From CF-96 sp036269455 (GTDB lineage: Bacteria; Chloroflexota; Dormibacteria; Aeolococcales; Aeolococcaceae), in the NCBI GenBank assembly GCA_036269455.1, contig DATARS010000239.1:1-46966 (forward strand): 46,966 bases of DNA, read 5' to 3'. Shown here piece by piece: positions 31,567-39,521 of the stretch. The position numbers and the translations under genes are program-made. The notes under the pieces were generated by a model that was not told where the DNA came from, did not search any database, and was given only the letters and a program-made list of their open reading frames with translations. Position 1 is the first letter of the stretch. Each line of letters begins with the position of its first letter.

Positions 31567-32493
31567 GTGAGCGGTCCCGTCGCCTCCGAGGACGCGCCCG
31601 AGCACGCGGCGCCGGCCCCGCCGGAGGCTGCGACGGTCGAGATCGCACCGAGCCGCTCGGCGAGCGTCGGCGGGCTGACCGTCCGCCGGGCCCTCCCCCG
31701 CCGGGAGCGGCGGAGTGTCGGGGCGTGGTGCTTCCTCGACCACTTCGGGCCGGCCTCGCTCGACCACGGCGATGGCATGCTGGTCGGGCCGCATCCCCAC
31801 ACCGGGCTCCAGACCGTCACCTGGCTGGTCAGCGGCGAGGTGCTGCACCGGGACAGCCTCGGCTCCGAGCAGCTCATCCGGCCCGGGCAGCTCAACCTCA
31901 TGACCGCGGGCCGCGGCATCGCCCACGCCGAGGAGACGCCCACCGGCGGCGGGGCCGGTCTCCACGGGGCGCAGCTCTGGGTCGCGCTCCCTGAGGCGAC
32001 CCGCGACGGCGAGGCGGCGTTCGAGCACCACGCCGAGCTGCCCCGGGTGGCGCTCGGGCGGTGCGTCGCCACCGTCCTGCTCGGCGAGTTCGCCGGTGAG
32101 CGCTCGCCCGCGCGCGCCGACACCCGCCTCGCCGGGGTCGAGCTGGCCATGCCCGGCGGGGAGGCCGTGCTGCCGCTCGACCCGGCGTTCGAGCACGCGC
32201 TGGTCGTGCTCGACGGGGCGGCGAGCGTGGGCGTCGGGGTGGTCGAGCCCGGCGCGCTCTGCTACCTCGGGCTCGGCCGCGGCCGGCTCGAGCTGACCTC
32301 GGCCGGACCCGCCCGGGCGCTGCTCGTCGGCGGCGTGCCCTTCCCCGACCCGCTCCACATGTGGTGGAACTTCGTCGCTCGCAGCCGCGCCGACATCGAC
32401 GTCGCCTGCCGCGAGTGGAACGAGGGCGCGGACCGTTTCGGCGAGGTCGCCTCGCAGCTGCCCCGGATCCCCGCGCCGCCGCCGCCCTGGTAG
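31567..32493 (+). CDS. Pirin family protein (double cupin)
   Basis: 308-aa bicupin. The metal-binding N-terminal cupin has the pirin signature: FLDHFGPASLD, GPHPHTGLQTVTWLVSGEV and GRGIAHAEE, which supply the three His and one Glu iron ligands. The C-terminal cupin carries FPDPLHMWWNFVARS, also conserved in pirins. Family members act as redox-responsive cofactors or quercetin-type dioxygenases; which applies here cannot be told. The frame is open far upstream (to 31342), but the GTG at 31567 is 6 nt after a -10 box and leaves only a short Ala/Pro/Glu-rich N-terminal tail of about 30 residues before the domain. Confidence 0.85.
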   Translation: MSGPVASEDAPEHAAPAPPEAATVEIAPSRSASVGGLTVRRALPRRERRSVGAWCFLDHFGPASLDHGDGMLVGPHPHTGLQTVTWLVSGEVLHRDSLGSEQLIRPGQLNLMTAGRGIAHAEETPTGGGAGLHGAQLWVALPEATRDGEAAFEHHAELPRVALGRCVATVLLGEFAGERSPARADTRLAGVELAMPGGEAVLPLDPAFEHALVVLDGAASVGVGVVEPGALCYLGLGRGRLELTSAGPARALLVGGVPFPDPLHMWWNFVARSRADIDVACREWNEGADRFGEVASQLPRIPAPPPPW

Positions 32494-32537
32494 CCACGGC
32501 CTCCTTCCTGCTGTTTACACGGCGGCCCCTCGGGGAA

Positions 32538-32561
32538 TGGATTGGGGGACGGCGCAATCCA
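32538..32561. repeat. Inverted repeat before the nitroreductase gene
   Basis: TGGATTG (32538-32544) and CAATCCA (32555-32561), perfect 7-bp arms with a 10-nt loop, 25 bp before the ATG. Candidate operator or leader hairpin. Confidence 0.4.
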
Positions 32562-32586
32562 GCCGCCCACCCACGAGGAGACCGAC

Positions 32587-32991
32587 ATGCTGTTCGGACA
32601 GGATCACGTGAACCGCTACATCGAGACCGACGGAGAGGACGGGCACGATTGGCAGGGGACCAACACGCTCATCCTCACCACCAGGGGGCGGCAGTCGGGC
32701 ACCGAGCGACGCAACCCGCTGATCTACGGCCGCAGGGGGGATGACTATCTGGTCGTCGCCTCCAAGGGCGGAGCGCCCACGCCGCCGGCGTGGTACCTGA
32801 ACCTCGAGGCCGATCCCGACGTCGAAGTCCAGGTGCGCGGAGATCGCTTCCACGCGCGAGCCCGCACCGCCACCGCGGAGGAGAAGGCTGCACTGTGGCC
32901 GATCATGGCGAGGGAGTGGCCCGCGTACGACGAGTATCAGAAGAAGACCGAGCGGGAGATCCCGGTGGTGATCCTCGAGCGCGCCGCCTGA
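32587..32991 (+). CDS. Deazaflavin (F420)-dependent nitroreductase family protein
   Basis: 134-aa split-barrel protein of the Ddn/DUF385 family. Seen are LILTTRGRQSGTERRNPLIYG, DYLVVASKGGAPTPPAWYLNLEADPDVEVQV and the C-terminal WPAYDEYQKKTEREIPVVIL, which is close to the family consensus. Known members reduce nitroimidazoles or quinones with F420H2. The organism therefore probably makes F420, though no F420 gene is in the window. The ATG at 32587 has GAGGAG 8 nt upstream; the frame is open a little further but the domain begins here. Codon use here is less extreme in GC3 than in the neighbours. Confidence 0.85.
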   Translation: MLFGQDHVNRYIETDGEDGHDWQGTNTLILTTRGRQSGTERRNPLIYGRRGDDYLVVASKGGAPTPPAWYLNLEADPDVEVQVRGDRFHARARTATAEEKAALWPIMAREWPAYDEYQKKTEREIPVVILERAA

Positions 32992-33011
32992 CCGGGTGAC
33001 GCCGTCCGGAG

Positions 33012-33524
33012 TCAGCGGTCGAGGGCGTACCAGACGACGTCGAGCCCGTGCCACCGTGCCGTGCCCCGCAGCGAGAGTCCCAGCTTCTCCATCACCCGCC
33101 GCGACCGAACATTTTCCGGAGCCGTGATGGAGATCACGCGTGCCACATCCAGATGGGCGAAGGCCGCGTCGAGACTGGCTCGCCCCCCCTCGGTGGCCAG
33201 CCCCCGGCCGCGGGCCTCCGCCGCCAGCGTCCAGCCCACCTCGACCGGCGCGGCCTCCAGCGGCCAGTCGCGGTGGCGGAGCAGGCCGATGCGCCCGATC
33301 AGGACACCGGTGGCGCGGTCCTCGGCGGCCCAGTGGCTGAACCCGTCGCCGGACCACCCCTCCCGGAACCGCGCCACCTGCGCGGCGGTGGCGTCGCGGT
33401 CCATCGCCGGCATGTGCTCGAGGTAGCCGGGGTCGGTGTAGATCCGAGCCAGCCGGTCGACGTCGGCGTCCTCCCACTGCCGGAGATGCAGGCGGTCGGT
33501 GAGGAGCTCAGGCGGGATGGACAT
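33012..33524 (-). CDS. GNAT acetyltransferase (RimJ/RimL type)
   Basis: 170-aa N-acetyltransferase. The N-terminal LLTDRLHLRQWEDAD is typical of the RimJ/RimL subgroup. The acetyl-CoA loop is EARGRGLATEGGRASLDAAF near residue 103, followed by the ENVRSRRVMEKLGL motif. The substrate is unknown. The ATG at 33524 lies 7 nt after TACCGT; the frame is open to 33566. It is convergent with the nitroreductase gene. Confidence 0.85.
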   Translation of the reverse strand: MSIPPELLTDRLHLRQWEDADVDRLARIYTDPGYLEHMPAMDRDATAAQVARFREGWSGDGFSHWAAEDRATGVLIGRIGLLRHRDWPLEAAPVEVGWTLAAEARGRGLATEGGRASLDAAFAHLDVARVISITAPENVRSRRVMEKLGLSLRGTARWHGLDVVWYALDR

Positions 33525-33531
33525 CCGCGCC

Positions 33532-33537
33532 ACGGTA
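33532..33537 (-). promoter_or_regulatory. -10 box of a leaderless promoter
   Basis: TACCGT on the minus strand, 7 nt before the ATG at 33524. No clear -35 element. The rest of the gap to 33657 contains the 9-bp direct repeat GAGGCGACA at 33573 and 33610. Confidence 0.45.
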
Positions 33538-33657
33538 GCGCGCCGCCACTTCTGATACGACAGCAATCACCTGAGGCGACATCGGACACACATTGACCGT
33601 TCACCGGCCGAGGCGACAGACTCGCCGCGCACTCGCGTCGTGTGAAGGGGATGAACC

Positions 33658-34908
33658 ATGGCGGGCACCGCACGTCTTCTCGCGCTCGCGACGGTCGCGC
33701 TCACCGCCTGCGGAGGCGGAGGATCGTCGGCGTCGCAGTCGTCACCCCCCGGGCAGGCGGCGTCGCCCCAGACCCTCGCGCTGCAGCTCGACGGGAGGGC
33801 GGACGCCTTCGACGGCGCCTTCCTCGGCTACTTCCCGAACTCGGTCTCCGTGCATCCCGGGGATACGGTGACCTTCAAACTGCCGCACTTCTCGGGCGAA
33901 CCCCACACCGTGACCCTCGGCACCCTGGTCGATGCAGCGGCGGCGAAGCTGCATTCCCTCGGGCCGCAGTCCTCGGTCGCGGCTCAGGAGAACTCGCCGG
34001 AGATGCTGAACATCGTCGACGTGTTCCCGCACACGATCCAGGGTCCGCCGGACGCGAACCAGTCGGCGGCACAGCCGTGCTTCCTCGACGCCGGCGTTCC
34101 CCCGCTCTCCCTCAAGGGCGGCGCCCTCGCCTGCACGAAGCGCACTCAGCCGGAGTTCACCGGAGCTCAGAGCTTCTACAGCAGCGGCGTGCTCATGGAG
34201 GACGGCGCGTCCTACAGCGTGCCCTTCTCGAAGAGCATCAAGCCGGGCACGTACAACGTCATCTGCCTGGTGCACCGCTCGGCGATGACCAGCCAGATCC
34301 AGGTGGTCGACCCCGGGACAACGGTGCAGAGCCAGGCCGACATCACCGCGAAGGGCCAGCAGCAGCTGGCGCGACTCGTCGACGCGCTGACCCCGATCGC
34401 CGCCAAGGCGCAGACTGCAGCCGCCGACACCGCGCTCGCGGCGACCGGTGACCCGAGCATCACCCACGCGCTGATCGCGGACCCGAATGCAATCAATGGG
34501 GTCGTCGTCGACTTCGGTCCGAAGACGCTCTCCATCCCCGTCGGCGGCACGGTGACCTGGAGGAACTTCTACTTCCACAACATCGCCTTCGGCGCCCTCG
34601 ACAGCGACGTCGGTGTGCTCCAGAAGGCGGCCGACGGGAGCATCCACCTCAGTCCCAAGGCGGGGGCGCCCGCCGGCTTCGTGGTGCCGCCGCAGGCGGG
34701 CATCAACATCCCGCCCCCCGACGGCGCCCAACCCTTCACCGTCGACCTTGGCAACTGGGACGGCACGGGCTTCCGGAACACGGGCATCGTCCAGTCGCTG
34801 CCGCCCCAGGACATCGTCTCGCTGAAGCTGAGCTTCACGCGGGCGGGGACCTTCCCCTACCGCTGCCTGATCCACCCCGACATGAAGGGGGAGGTGAAGG
34901 TCGGCTGA
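33658..34908 (+). CDS. Copper lipoprotein with two cupredoxin domains
   Basis: 416-aa lipoprotein (lipobox LTAC, Cys18). Each half is a plastocyanin-like domain. In the first, a His in GEPHTVTLG and the cluster CLVHRSAM (Cys, His, Met) supply type 1 copper ligands. In the second, FHNIAFG and CLIHPDM do the same. Both therefore keep a complete ligand set. Extra Cys (QPCFL, LACTK) lie between. It should shuttle electrons or copper outside the cytoplasmic membrane, most plausibly to the large oxidase encoded next. The ATG at 33658 follows an AAGGGG. Its stop lies 10 bp before the proposed oxidase start, so the pair is co-transcribed. Confidence 0.8.
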   Translation: MAGTARLLALATVALTACGGGGSSASQSSPPGQAASPQTLALQLDGRADAFDGAFLGYFPNSVSVHPGDTVTFKLPHFSGEPHTVTLGTLVDAAAAKLHSLGPQSSVAAQENSPEMLNIVDVFPHTIQGPPDANQSAAQPCFLDAGVPPLSLKGGALACTKRTQPEFTGAQSFYSSGVLMEDGASYSVPFSKSIKPGTYNVICLVHRSAMTSQIQVVDPGTTVQSQADITAKGQQQLARLVDALTPIAAKAQTAAADTALAATGDPSITHALIADPNAINGVVVDFGPKTLSIPVGGTVTWRNFYFHNIAFGALDSDVGVLQKAADGSIHLSPKAGAPAGFVVPPQAGINIPPPDGAQPFTVDLGNWDGTGFRNTGIVQSLPPQDIVSLKLSFTRAGTFPYRCLIHPDMKGEVKVG

Positions 34909-34918
34909 CCCGCGCCGG

Positions 34919-37900
34919 CTGAGCGGCCCCCTCGCCGCCCTCGCCCTCCTCGCGCTCGTCGGGGCCTCGGCGGCCCAGGTCGGCGACCGCCCAGCCGCCG
35001 CCGTCCACGCGGCGGCGCCCGCGCCGGCAACGCGCCCGCCCGGCGGCGGTGCCGCAGGCCACCAGGGCGGCGAGGGGTTCGTCCTCACCTCAGCGTCCGC
35101 ACCCGAGACGGCGGGGCCGGGCGGAGGCTGCGAGGCCGCGGCGCCGGTGCGGCACTACGACGTCGTGGCCATCGGCGTCGACATCACCCTCAACCGCTAC
35201 CTCGACCACGACCCGGCCGGGCGGATGTACGTGCTCGAGGACGACGTGGAGCGGGTGCGGGCCGAGGAGGCGCAGAACGCCCGCGCGCGGGCGGGCCAGG
35301 GTGAGCCGGCGGTGACCTCCGGCCTCCAGGGCGACGCCATCCAGCCGCTCACCCTGCGGGTGCGCCCCGGTGAGTGCCTGCGGATCCGCCTGCGCAACGC
35401 CCTGACCGGCGGCGAGCCGGCGAGCCTGCACCTCCACGGTGCGCCGCTCCGCGTGAGCGGAGGCGGTGCGGCGATCGCCGCCAACCCGCGCGCCATGGTG
35501 GCGGCGGGCGGGACGGTCACGTACCAGTGGATGGTGCCCGACGACGAACCCGAGGCCACCCACTACTTCCACAGCCACGGCGGCGACCGCGCCCAGGCCG
35601 ACCACGGCCTCTTCGGCGCGGTCGTCGTCGAGCCGCGTGGCGCCACCTGGTTCGACCCCCTGAACGGCACGCCGCTGCGGGCCGGATGGGCGGCGATGGT
35701 ACGGCCGCCGTCGGGCGCGGCGTTCCGGGAGTTCGCGCTCTACTACCACGAGGTCGGCAGCGAGAACTACCAGCCGCTCGACGGCACCGGCGCGCTCGTC
35801 CCCCAGGTCGACCCCACCACCCACGCCTACCGTCCCGACGGCCGCGCCATCAACTACCGCAGCGAGCCCTTCATGAACCGCCTGCTCCTCCAGCAGCGCA
35901 GCGCCGGCCGGCTCGACGAGTCCGTCGAGTACAGCTCATACGCCTTCGGCGACCCGGCGACGCCCGTGATGCGCAGCTATCTCGGGGATCCGACCAAGCA
36001 GCGCGTTGTCCACGGCGGCTCCGAGGTGTTTCACGTCCACCACGTGCACGGCGGCGGGATCCGCTGGCGCCGGCAGCCCGGGGTCGAACCGAGCGCCTTC
36101 GACTCGGGGCTCGACAAGCGCCCGCCGCTGCGACCGCGGGCGTCGGAGCGCACCGACTCCCAGTCGGTCGGTCCCTCGGAGACCTTCGACCTCGCGGATG
36201 AGTGCGGCAGCGGCGGCTGCCAGCAGAGCGCGGGTGACTTCATGTTCCACTGCCACGTCACCCACCACTACTTCGCCGGGATGTGGGGCATCTGGCGCGT
36301 CTACAACACCCGGCAGGACGGCGCCCGGTCCACCGACTCGCTGCCGCCGCTGCGCGAGCTGCCGGACCGCGCCGGCCGTACCGAGCCCGCGGTGACCTCC
36401 GATGCACTCGTGGGACGCACCGTGTCCTGGTACGGACGGACGGCGACAATCTCTCCGGACGCGCTGTCGAGCTGGGTCGAGGCGCAGCTCCCGCCACGCG
36501 GCACCGCCCGCGGCTACGACGCCGCGGTGCTCGACTGGGGCCGCGAGGGCGACCGGTACCTCGGCGAGGTCGAGACCGAGCAGTCGTGGCCGGGGTACCG
36601 CTCGGCGAGTCCGGGGCGGCGGCCGCCGCTCCTCTTCGACCCGGCCACGGGGAAGCTCGCCTACCCCCTGCTCCGGCCCCACCTCGCACGCCGGCCCCCG
36701 TTCGCCCCCGACCACGGTCCCGCCCCCTTCCTCGACCCGACGCCGACGGGCGCAGACCCACCGGTGCCGGGAGCGAGCGGTCCCGGGAGCCTGTGCCCCG
36801 CCGGCGCGAGGCTGCGCTCGCTCGCCATCGACGCGATCACCGTGCCGGTGCCGCTGAACCGGCGGCAGAACATCGTCGACCCCTTCGGCGAGCTCTACGT
36901 GCTCCGGGAGGACGAGGAGGCGGTGCGCGCCGACCCCGCTCGCCGCCTGCCACTCGCCATCCGCGCCAACGCCGGTGAGGACTGCCTCGACGTGCTCTTC
37001 CGCAGCGAGCTCGAGGACATCCAGGGTCAGCCGCTCAGCAAGGTGAGCGCCCACATCCACTTCGTGCAGTTCGACGTCCAGGCCAGCGATGGGGTCGACA
37101 CCGGGTTCAACTACGAGCAGACGGTGCGCCCCTTCCGGCTCGAGAGCGAGGCTCTCGTCGCCACCGCGGCGGCCGGCGACCGCGTGCTGCGTCTCGGCAG
37201 CGCCGCGCGCTTCCAGGCCGGCGAGCTGCTCGGCGTCGGATTGGACCAGGGACGCTCCTTCGAGGCCCACCGTGTCGACGCCGTCTCCGGCGACACCGTC
37301 TCGCTCGACACACCGTTGCAGAGCGCTCATGCCGCGGGAGAGATGGCGGGCACCGAGTTCGTCCGCTACCGCTGGTATCCCGACGTGCAGTTCGGCGCCG
37401 CCCTCTTCCACGACCACGTCAACGTCATCTTCTCCGGGCAGCACGGGCTCTTCGGAACGCTCATCGCCGAACCGCCGGGCTCGACGTACCACGACCCGCG
37501 CACCGGCGTCGAGATCGGAAGCGGCCTGCTCGCCGACATCCACTCGACGCAGCCGCTCTCGGTCGACGTGACGGGGAGCTTCCGCGAGCTCGTGCTCCTC
37601 CTCCAGGACGACAACCCGCTCACCGCCCTCGACCGCTCCAGCGGCAGCTCGATGAACCTGCGGGTCGAGCCCGTCGAGCCCCGCTCGCGGGATCCCGCGC
37701 TGCGCTTCAGCAGCATCCCGGCGGGAGACCCGCAGACGCCCATCGTCGACGCCTACCTCGGCGACCCCGTGGTGCTGCGCACCCTCGTGGGCGCCAGCAA
37801 CGACGTGCACAGCCTGCACGTCGACGGGCACTGGTTCCGTGTCGAGGCGCAGAGCCGCTCCTCGCCGCCGGTCGACACCGTCGACATCGGCATCTCGGAG

Positions 37901-39247
37901 CGGTACGACCTCGTGCTGCCGCGTGCCGGCGGTCCCCAGGGGATGCCGGGCGACTACCTCGTGGAGAACAGCCGGTCGTTCAAGCTCCGTGAGGGGAGCT
38001 GGGGCCTCCTGCGCGTTCGCGACGGTACCGGCGAGAACCCGCCGCGACCGCTGCCCGGTCACGAACGTCCGGTTGCCCCGGCCACCACGGTCTGCCCGCC
38101 CGGCGCCCCGCGCCGGCGCTTCTCGGTCGCCGCCGTCGAGGCTCCGCTCCCCATGCTCCAGGGCGTGAAGGGCAGGGTGTTCGTGCTCGAGGCCGACCGT
38201 GACGCGGTGCTATCGGGGCGCCGCCCGGTCAACCCGCTGGTGCTCCACATCGATGTCGGCGACTGCGTCGAGATCGCACTGCGCAACGCGACGACCGGCG
38301 GCGAGGTGTCCCTCCACGCCGACATGCTCGCCGCCGACCCGCGCACCTCCGGTGGCGTCGCCGCGGGCCTCGACCCCCCGCAGACGGTGGTCCCAGGCGC
38401 GACGCGGACGTACACGTACTTCGCCAGTCCTGAGGTCGGCGAGACCGCGGCGCTCGTGCGCGACGGGGGCGACGCGCTGCGCAACCCGCGGCTCGGGCTC
38501 TACGGCGCGATCATCGTCGGTCCCCGCGGCACGCGCTACACCGACCCGGTGACCGGGGCGGACATGTCCGGCCACGCCGGCTGGCGGGTCGATGCGCATC
38601 CCCCGTCGGGTCCCGCGTACCGCGACCTCACCCTCCTCCTCGAGGACGAGGACGCCGGGATCGGCACCCATCGCATGCCGTACACGGAGCACGTCGACGG
38701 CGCCGCCGCCATCAACTACCGGGCGGCCCCGCTCGCCGACCGCCTGCCCGGCGCAGCCGATCCGGCGGGCGTCTTCCGCAGCGACCTGCACGGCGACCCC
38801 CCGACCCCGCTCCTCGAGGCGTATGCGGGAGACCCGGTGCATCTCCACGTGCTGGCGCCGGTCAGCGAGCAGGCCCAGGTCTTCAGCGTCGAGGGCCATC
38901 GATGGCCGCTCGAGCCCGGCCGGGCAGGCACCAGCCGGCTGAGCTCGGTCGCGCTCGGTGCGCTCGAGGCACGGAGCCTCCGGCTCGAGGGGGGCGCAGG
39001 CGGCGTCGACGGCCTCCCTGGCGATTACGTGTACGGCGACCACCGTGGCGCGTACGAGGAGGCGGGCCTCTGGGGGCTGTTCCGAGTGCACCCCGCCTGC
39101 GCCGCGGTGGACGCCCTGCGTCCGCTGTCCGGCGGCTGCCCCGGCGGGATCGGACTGCGCGCGGTCGCGGGCCCGTCGCTCGCCGCCGCCGGCATCGCCG
39201 CCGTGACCCTGGTCGTTGCAATCCGGCGGCGCCGGAGAAGCGGGTAG
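34919..39247 (+). CDS. Giant three-module multicopper oxidase, C-terminally anchored
   Basis: About 1442 aa. Three homologous MCO-like modules each start with a matching segment (YVLEDD near 35225, YVLREDEE near 36900, FVLEADRD near 38180). Module 1 has all four copper motifs: HLHG (about 35429), HSHGG (about 35570), HVHHVHGGG (about 36035) and HCHVTHH (about 36250). Module 2 keeps HIHFVQFD, HDHVN and HSLHVDGHW. Module 3 has lost nearly all His ligands. The C-terminus is a TM helix followed by RRRRRSG. Size and the HIHFVQFDVQASDG stretch recall MnxG-type metal-oxidising enzymes, a tentative match. The start is odd: coding continues upstream of the GTG at 35147 through a signal peptide (LAALALLALVGASAAQ) with no ATG/GTG/TTG; the CTG at 34919 is the only candidate. 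Confidence 0.8.
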   Translation: MSGPLAALALLALVGASAAQVGDRPAAAVHAAAPAPATRPPGGGAAGHQGGEGFVLTSASAPETAGPGGGCEAAAPVRHYDVVAIGVDITLNRYLDHDPAGRMYVLEDDVERVRAEEAQNARARAGQGEPAVTSGLQGDAIQPLTLRVRPGECLRIRLRNALTGGEPASLHLHGAPLRVSGGGAAIAANPRAMVAAGGTVTYQWMVPDDEPEATHYFHSHGGDRAQADHGLFGAVVVEPRGATWFDPLNGTPLRAGWAAMVRPPSGAAFREFALYYHEVGSENYQPLDGTGALVPQVDPTTHAYRPDGRAINYRSEPFMNRLLLQQRSAGRLDESVEYSSYAFGDPATPVMRSYLGDPTKQRVVHGGSEVFHVHHVHGGGIRWRRQPGVEPSAFDSGLDKRPPLRPRASERTDSQSVGPSETFDLADECGSGGCQQSAGDFMFHCHVTHHYFAGMWGIWRVYNTRQDGARSTDSLPPLRELPDRAGRTEPAVTSDALVGRTVSWYGRTATISPDALSSWVEAQLPPRGTARGYDAAVLDWGREGDRYLGEVETEQSWPGYRSASPGRRPPLLFDPATGKLAYPLLRPHLARRPPFAPDHGPAPFLDPTPTGADPPVPGASGPGSLCPAGARLRSLAIDAITVPVPLNRRQNIVDPFGELYVLREDEEAVRADPARRLPLAIRANAGEDCLDVLFRSELEDIQGQPLSKVSAHIHFVQFDVQASDGVDTGFNYEQTVRPFRLESEALVATAAAGDRVLRLGSAARFQAGELLGVGLDQGRSFEAHRVDAVSGDTVSLDTPLQSAHAAGEMAGTEFVRYRWYPDVQFGAALFHDHVNVIFSGQHGLFGTLIAEPPGSTYHDPRTGVEIGSGLLADIHSTQPLSVDVTGSFRELVLLLQDDNPLTALDRSSGSSMNLRVEPVEPRSRDPALRFSSIPAGDPQTPIVDAYLGDPVVLRTLVGASNDVHSLHVDGHWFRVEAQSRSSPPVDTVDIGISERYDLVLPRAGGPQGMPGDYLVENSRSFKLREGSWGLLRVRDGTGENPPRPLPGHERPVAPATTVCPPGAPRRRFSVAAVEAPLPMLQGVKGRVFVLEADRDAVLSGRRPVNPLVLHIDVGDCVEIALRNATTGGEVSLHADMLAADPRTSGGVAAGLDPPQTVVPGATRTYTYFASPEVGETAALVRDGGDALRNPRLGLYGAIIVGPRGTRYTDPVTGADMSGHAGWRVDAHPPSGPAYRDLTLLLEDEDAGIGTHRMPYTEHVDGAAAINYRAAPLADRLPGAADPAGVFRSDLHGDPPTPLLEAYAGDPVHLHVLAPVSEQAQVFSVEGHRWPLEPGRAGTSRLSSVALGALEARSLRLEGGAGGVDGLPGDYVYGDHRGAYEEAGLWGLFRVHPACAAVDALRPLSGGCPGGIGLRAVAGPSLAAAGIAAVTLVVAIRRRRRSG

Positions 39248-39422
39248 TCTGGCCCCGAAGCCGGACGGGAGGAAGAGGAGGCAGCGCCGTGGCCGCCGTG
39301 GTCGGACGTCACACAGCGCCGGTGACAGGCGCCGTGGAGAGGAGCCCCCTTCTCCAACGAGGATCGGTTCGGCGGACGAGGCGAGGGCGGGCTCCTCGCG
39401 GTCCGCTGAGGAGGACACGGTG

Positions 39423-39521
39423 ATGGGGCGCTCCGACATGAGCGGGCCTGAGATCGTCACGCTCCTCCTCACCGACCGAGGCGGCGGCCGCGGCCGAGCC
39501 AGCGGCCCTCGCCGGACATGA
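39423..39521 (+). CDS. 32-aa upstream ORF coupled to CFA synthase
   Basis: ATG with GGAGG 8 nt upstream, encoding MGRSDMSGPEIVTLLLTDRG and then a Gly/Arg-rich end. Its TGA overlaps the CFA synthase ATG as ATGA. The downstream gene has no Shine-Dalgarno of its own, so its translation probably depends on this ORF. The peptide has no family match that I recognise. The 175 bases from 39248 to 39422 show no other gene. Confidence 0.5.
   Translation: MGRSDMSGPEIVTLLLTDRGGGRGRASGPRRT

Noticed and set aside
34889..34912. prfB-like +1 frameshift joining the cupredoxin and oxidase genes (SD-like GGGGGAGG before UGA-C)
   Set aside because: The oxidase frame begins with its own signal peptide, which would be buried in a fusion. 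Independent initiation is simpler.
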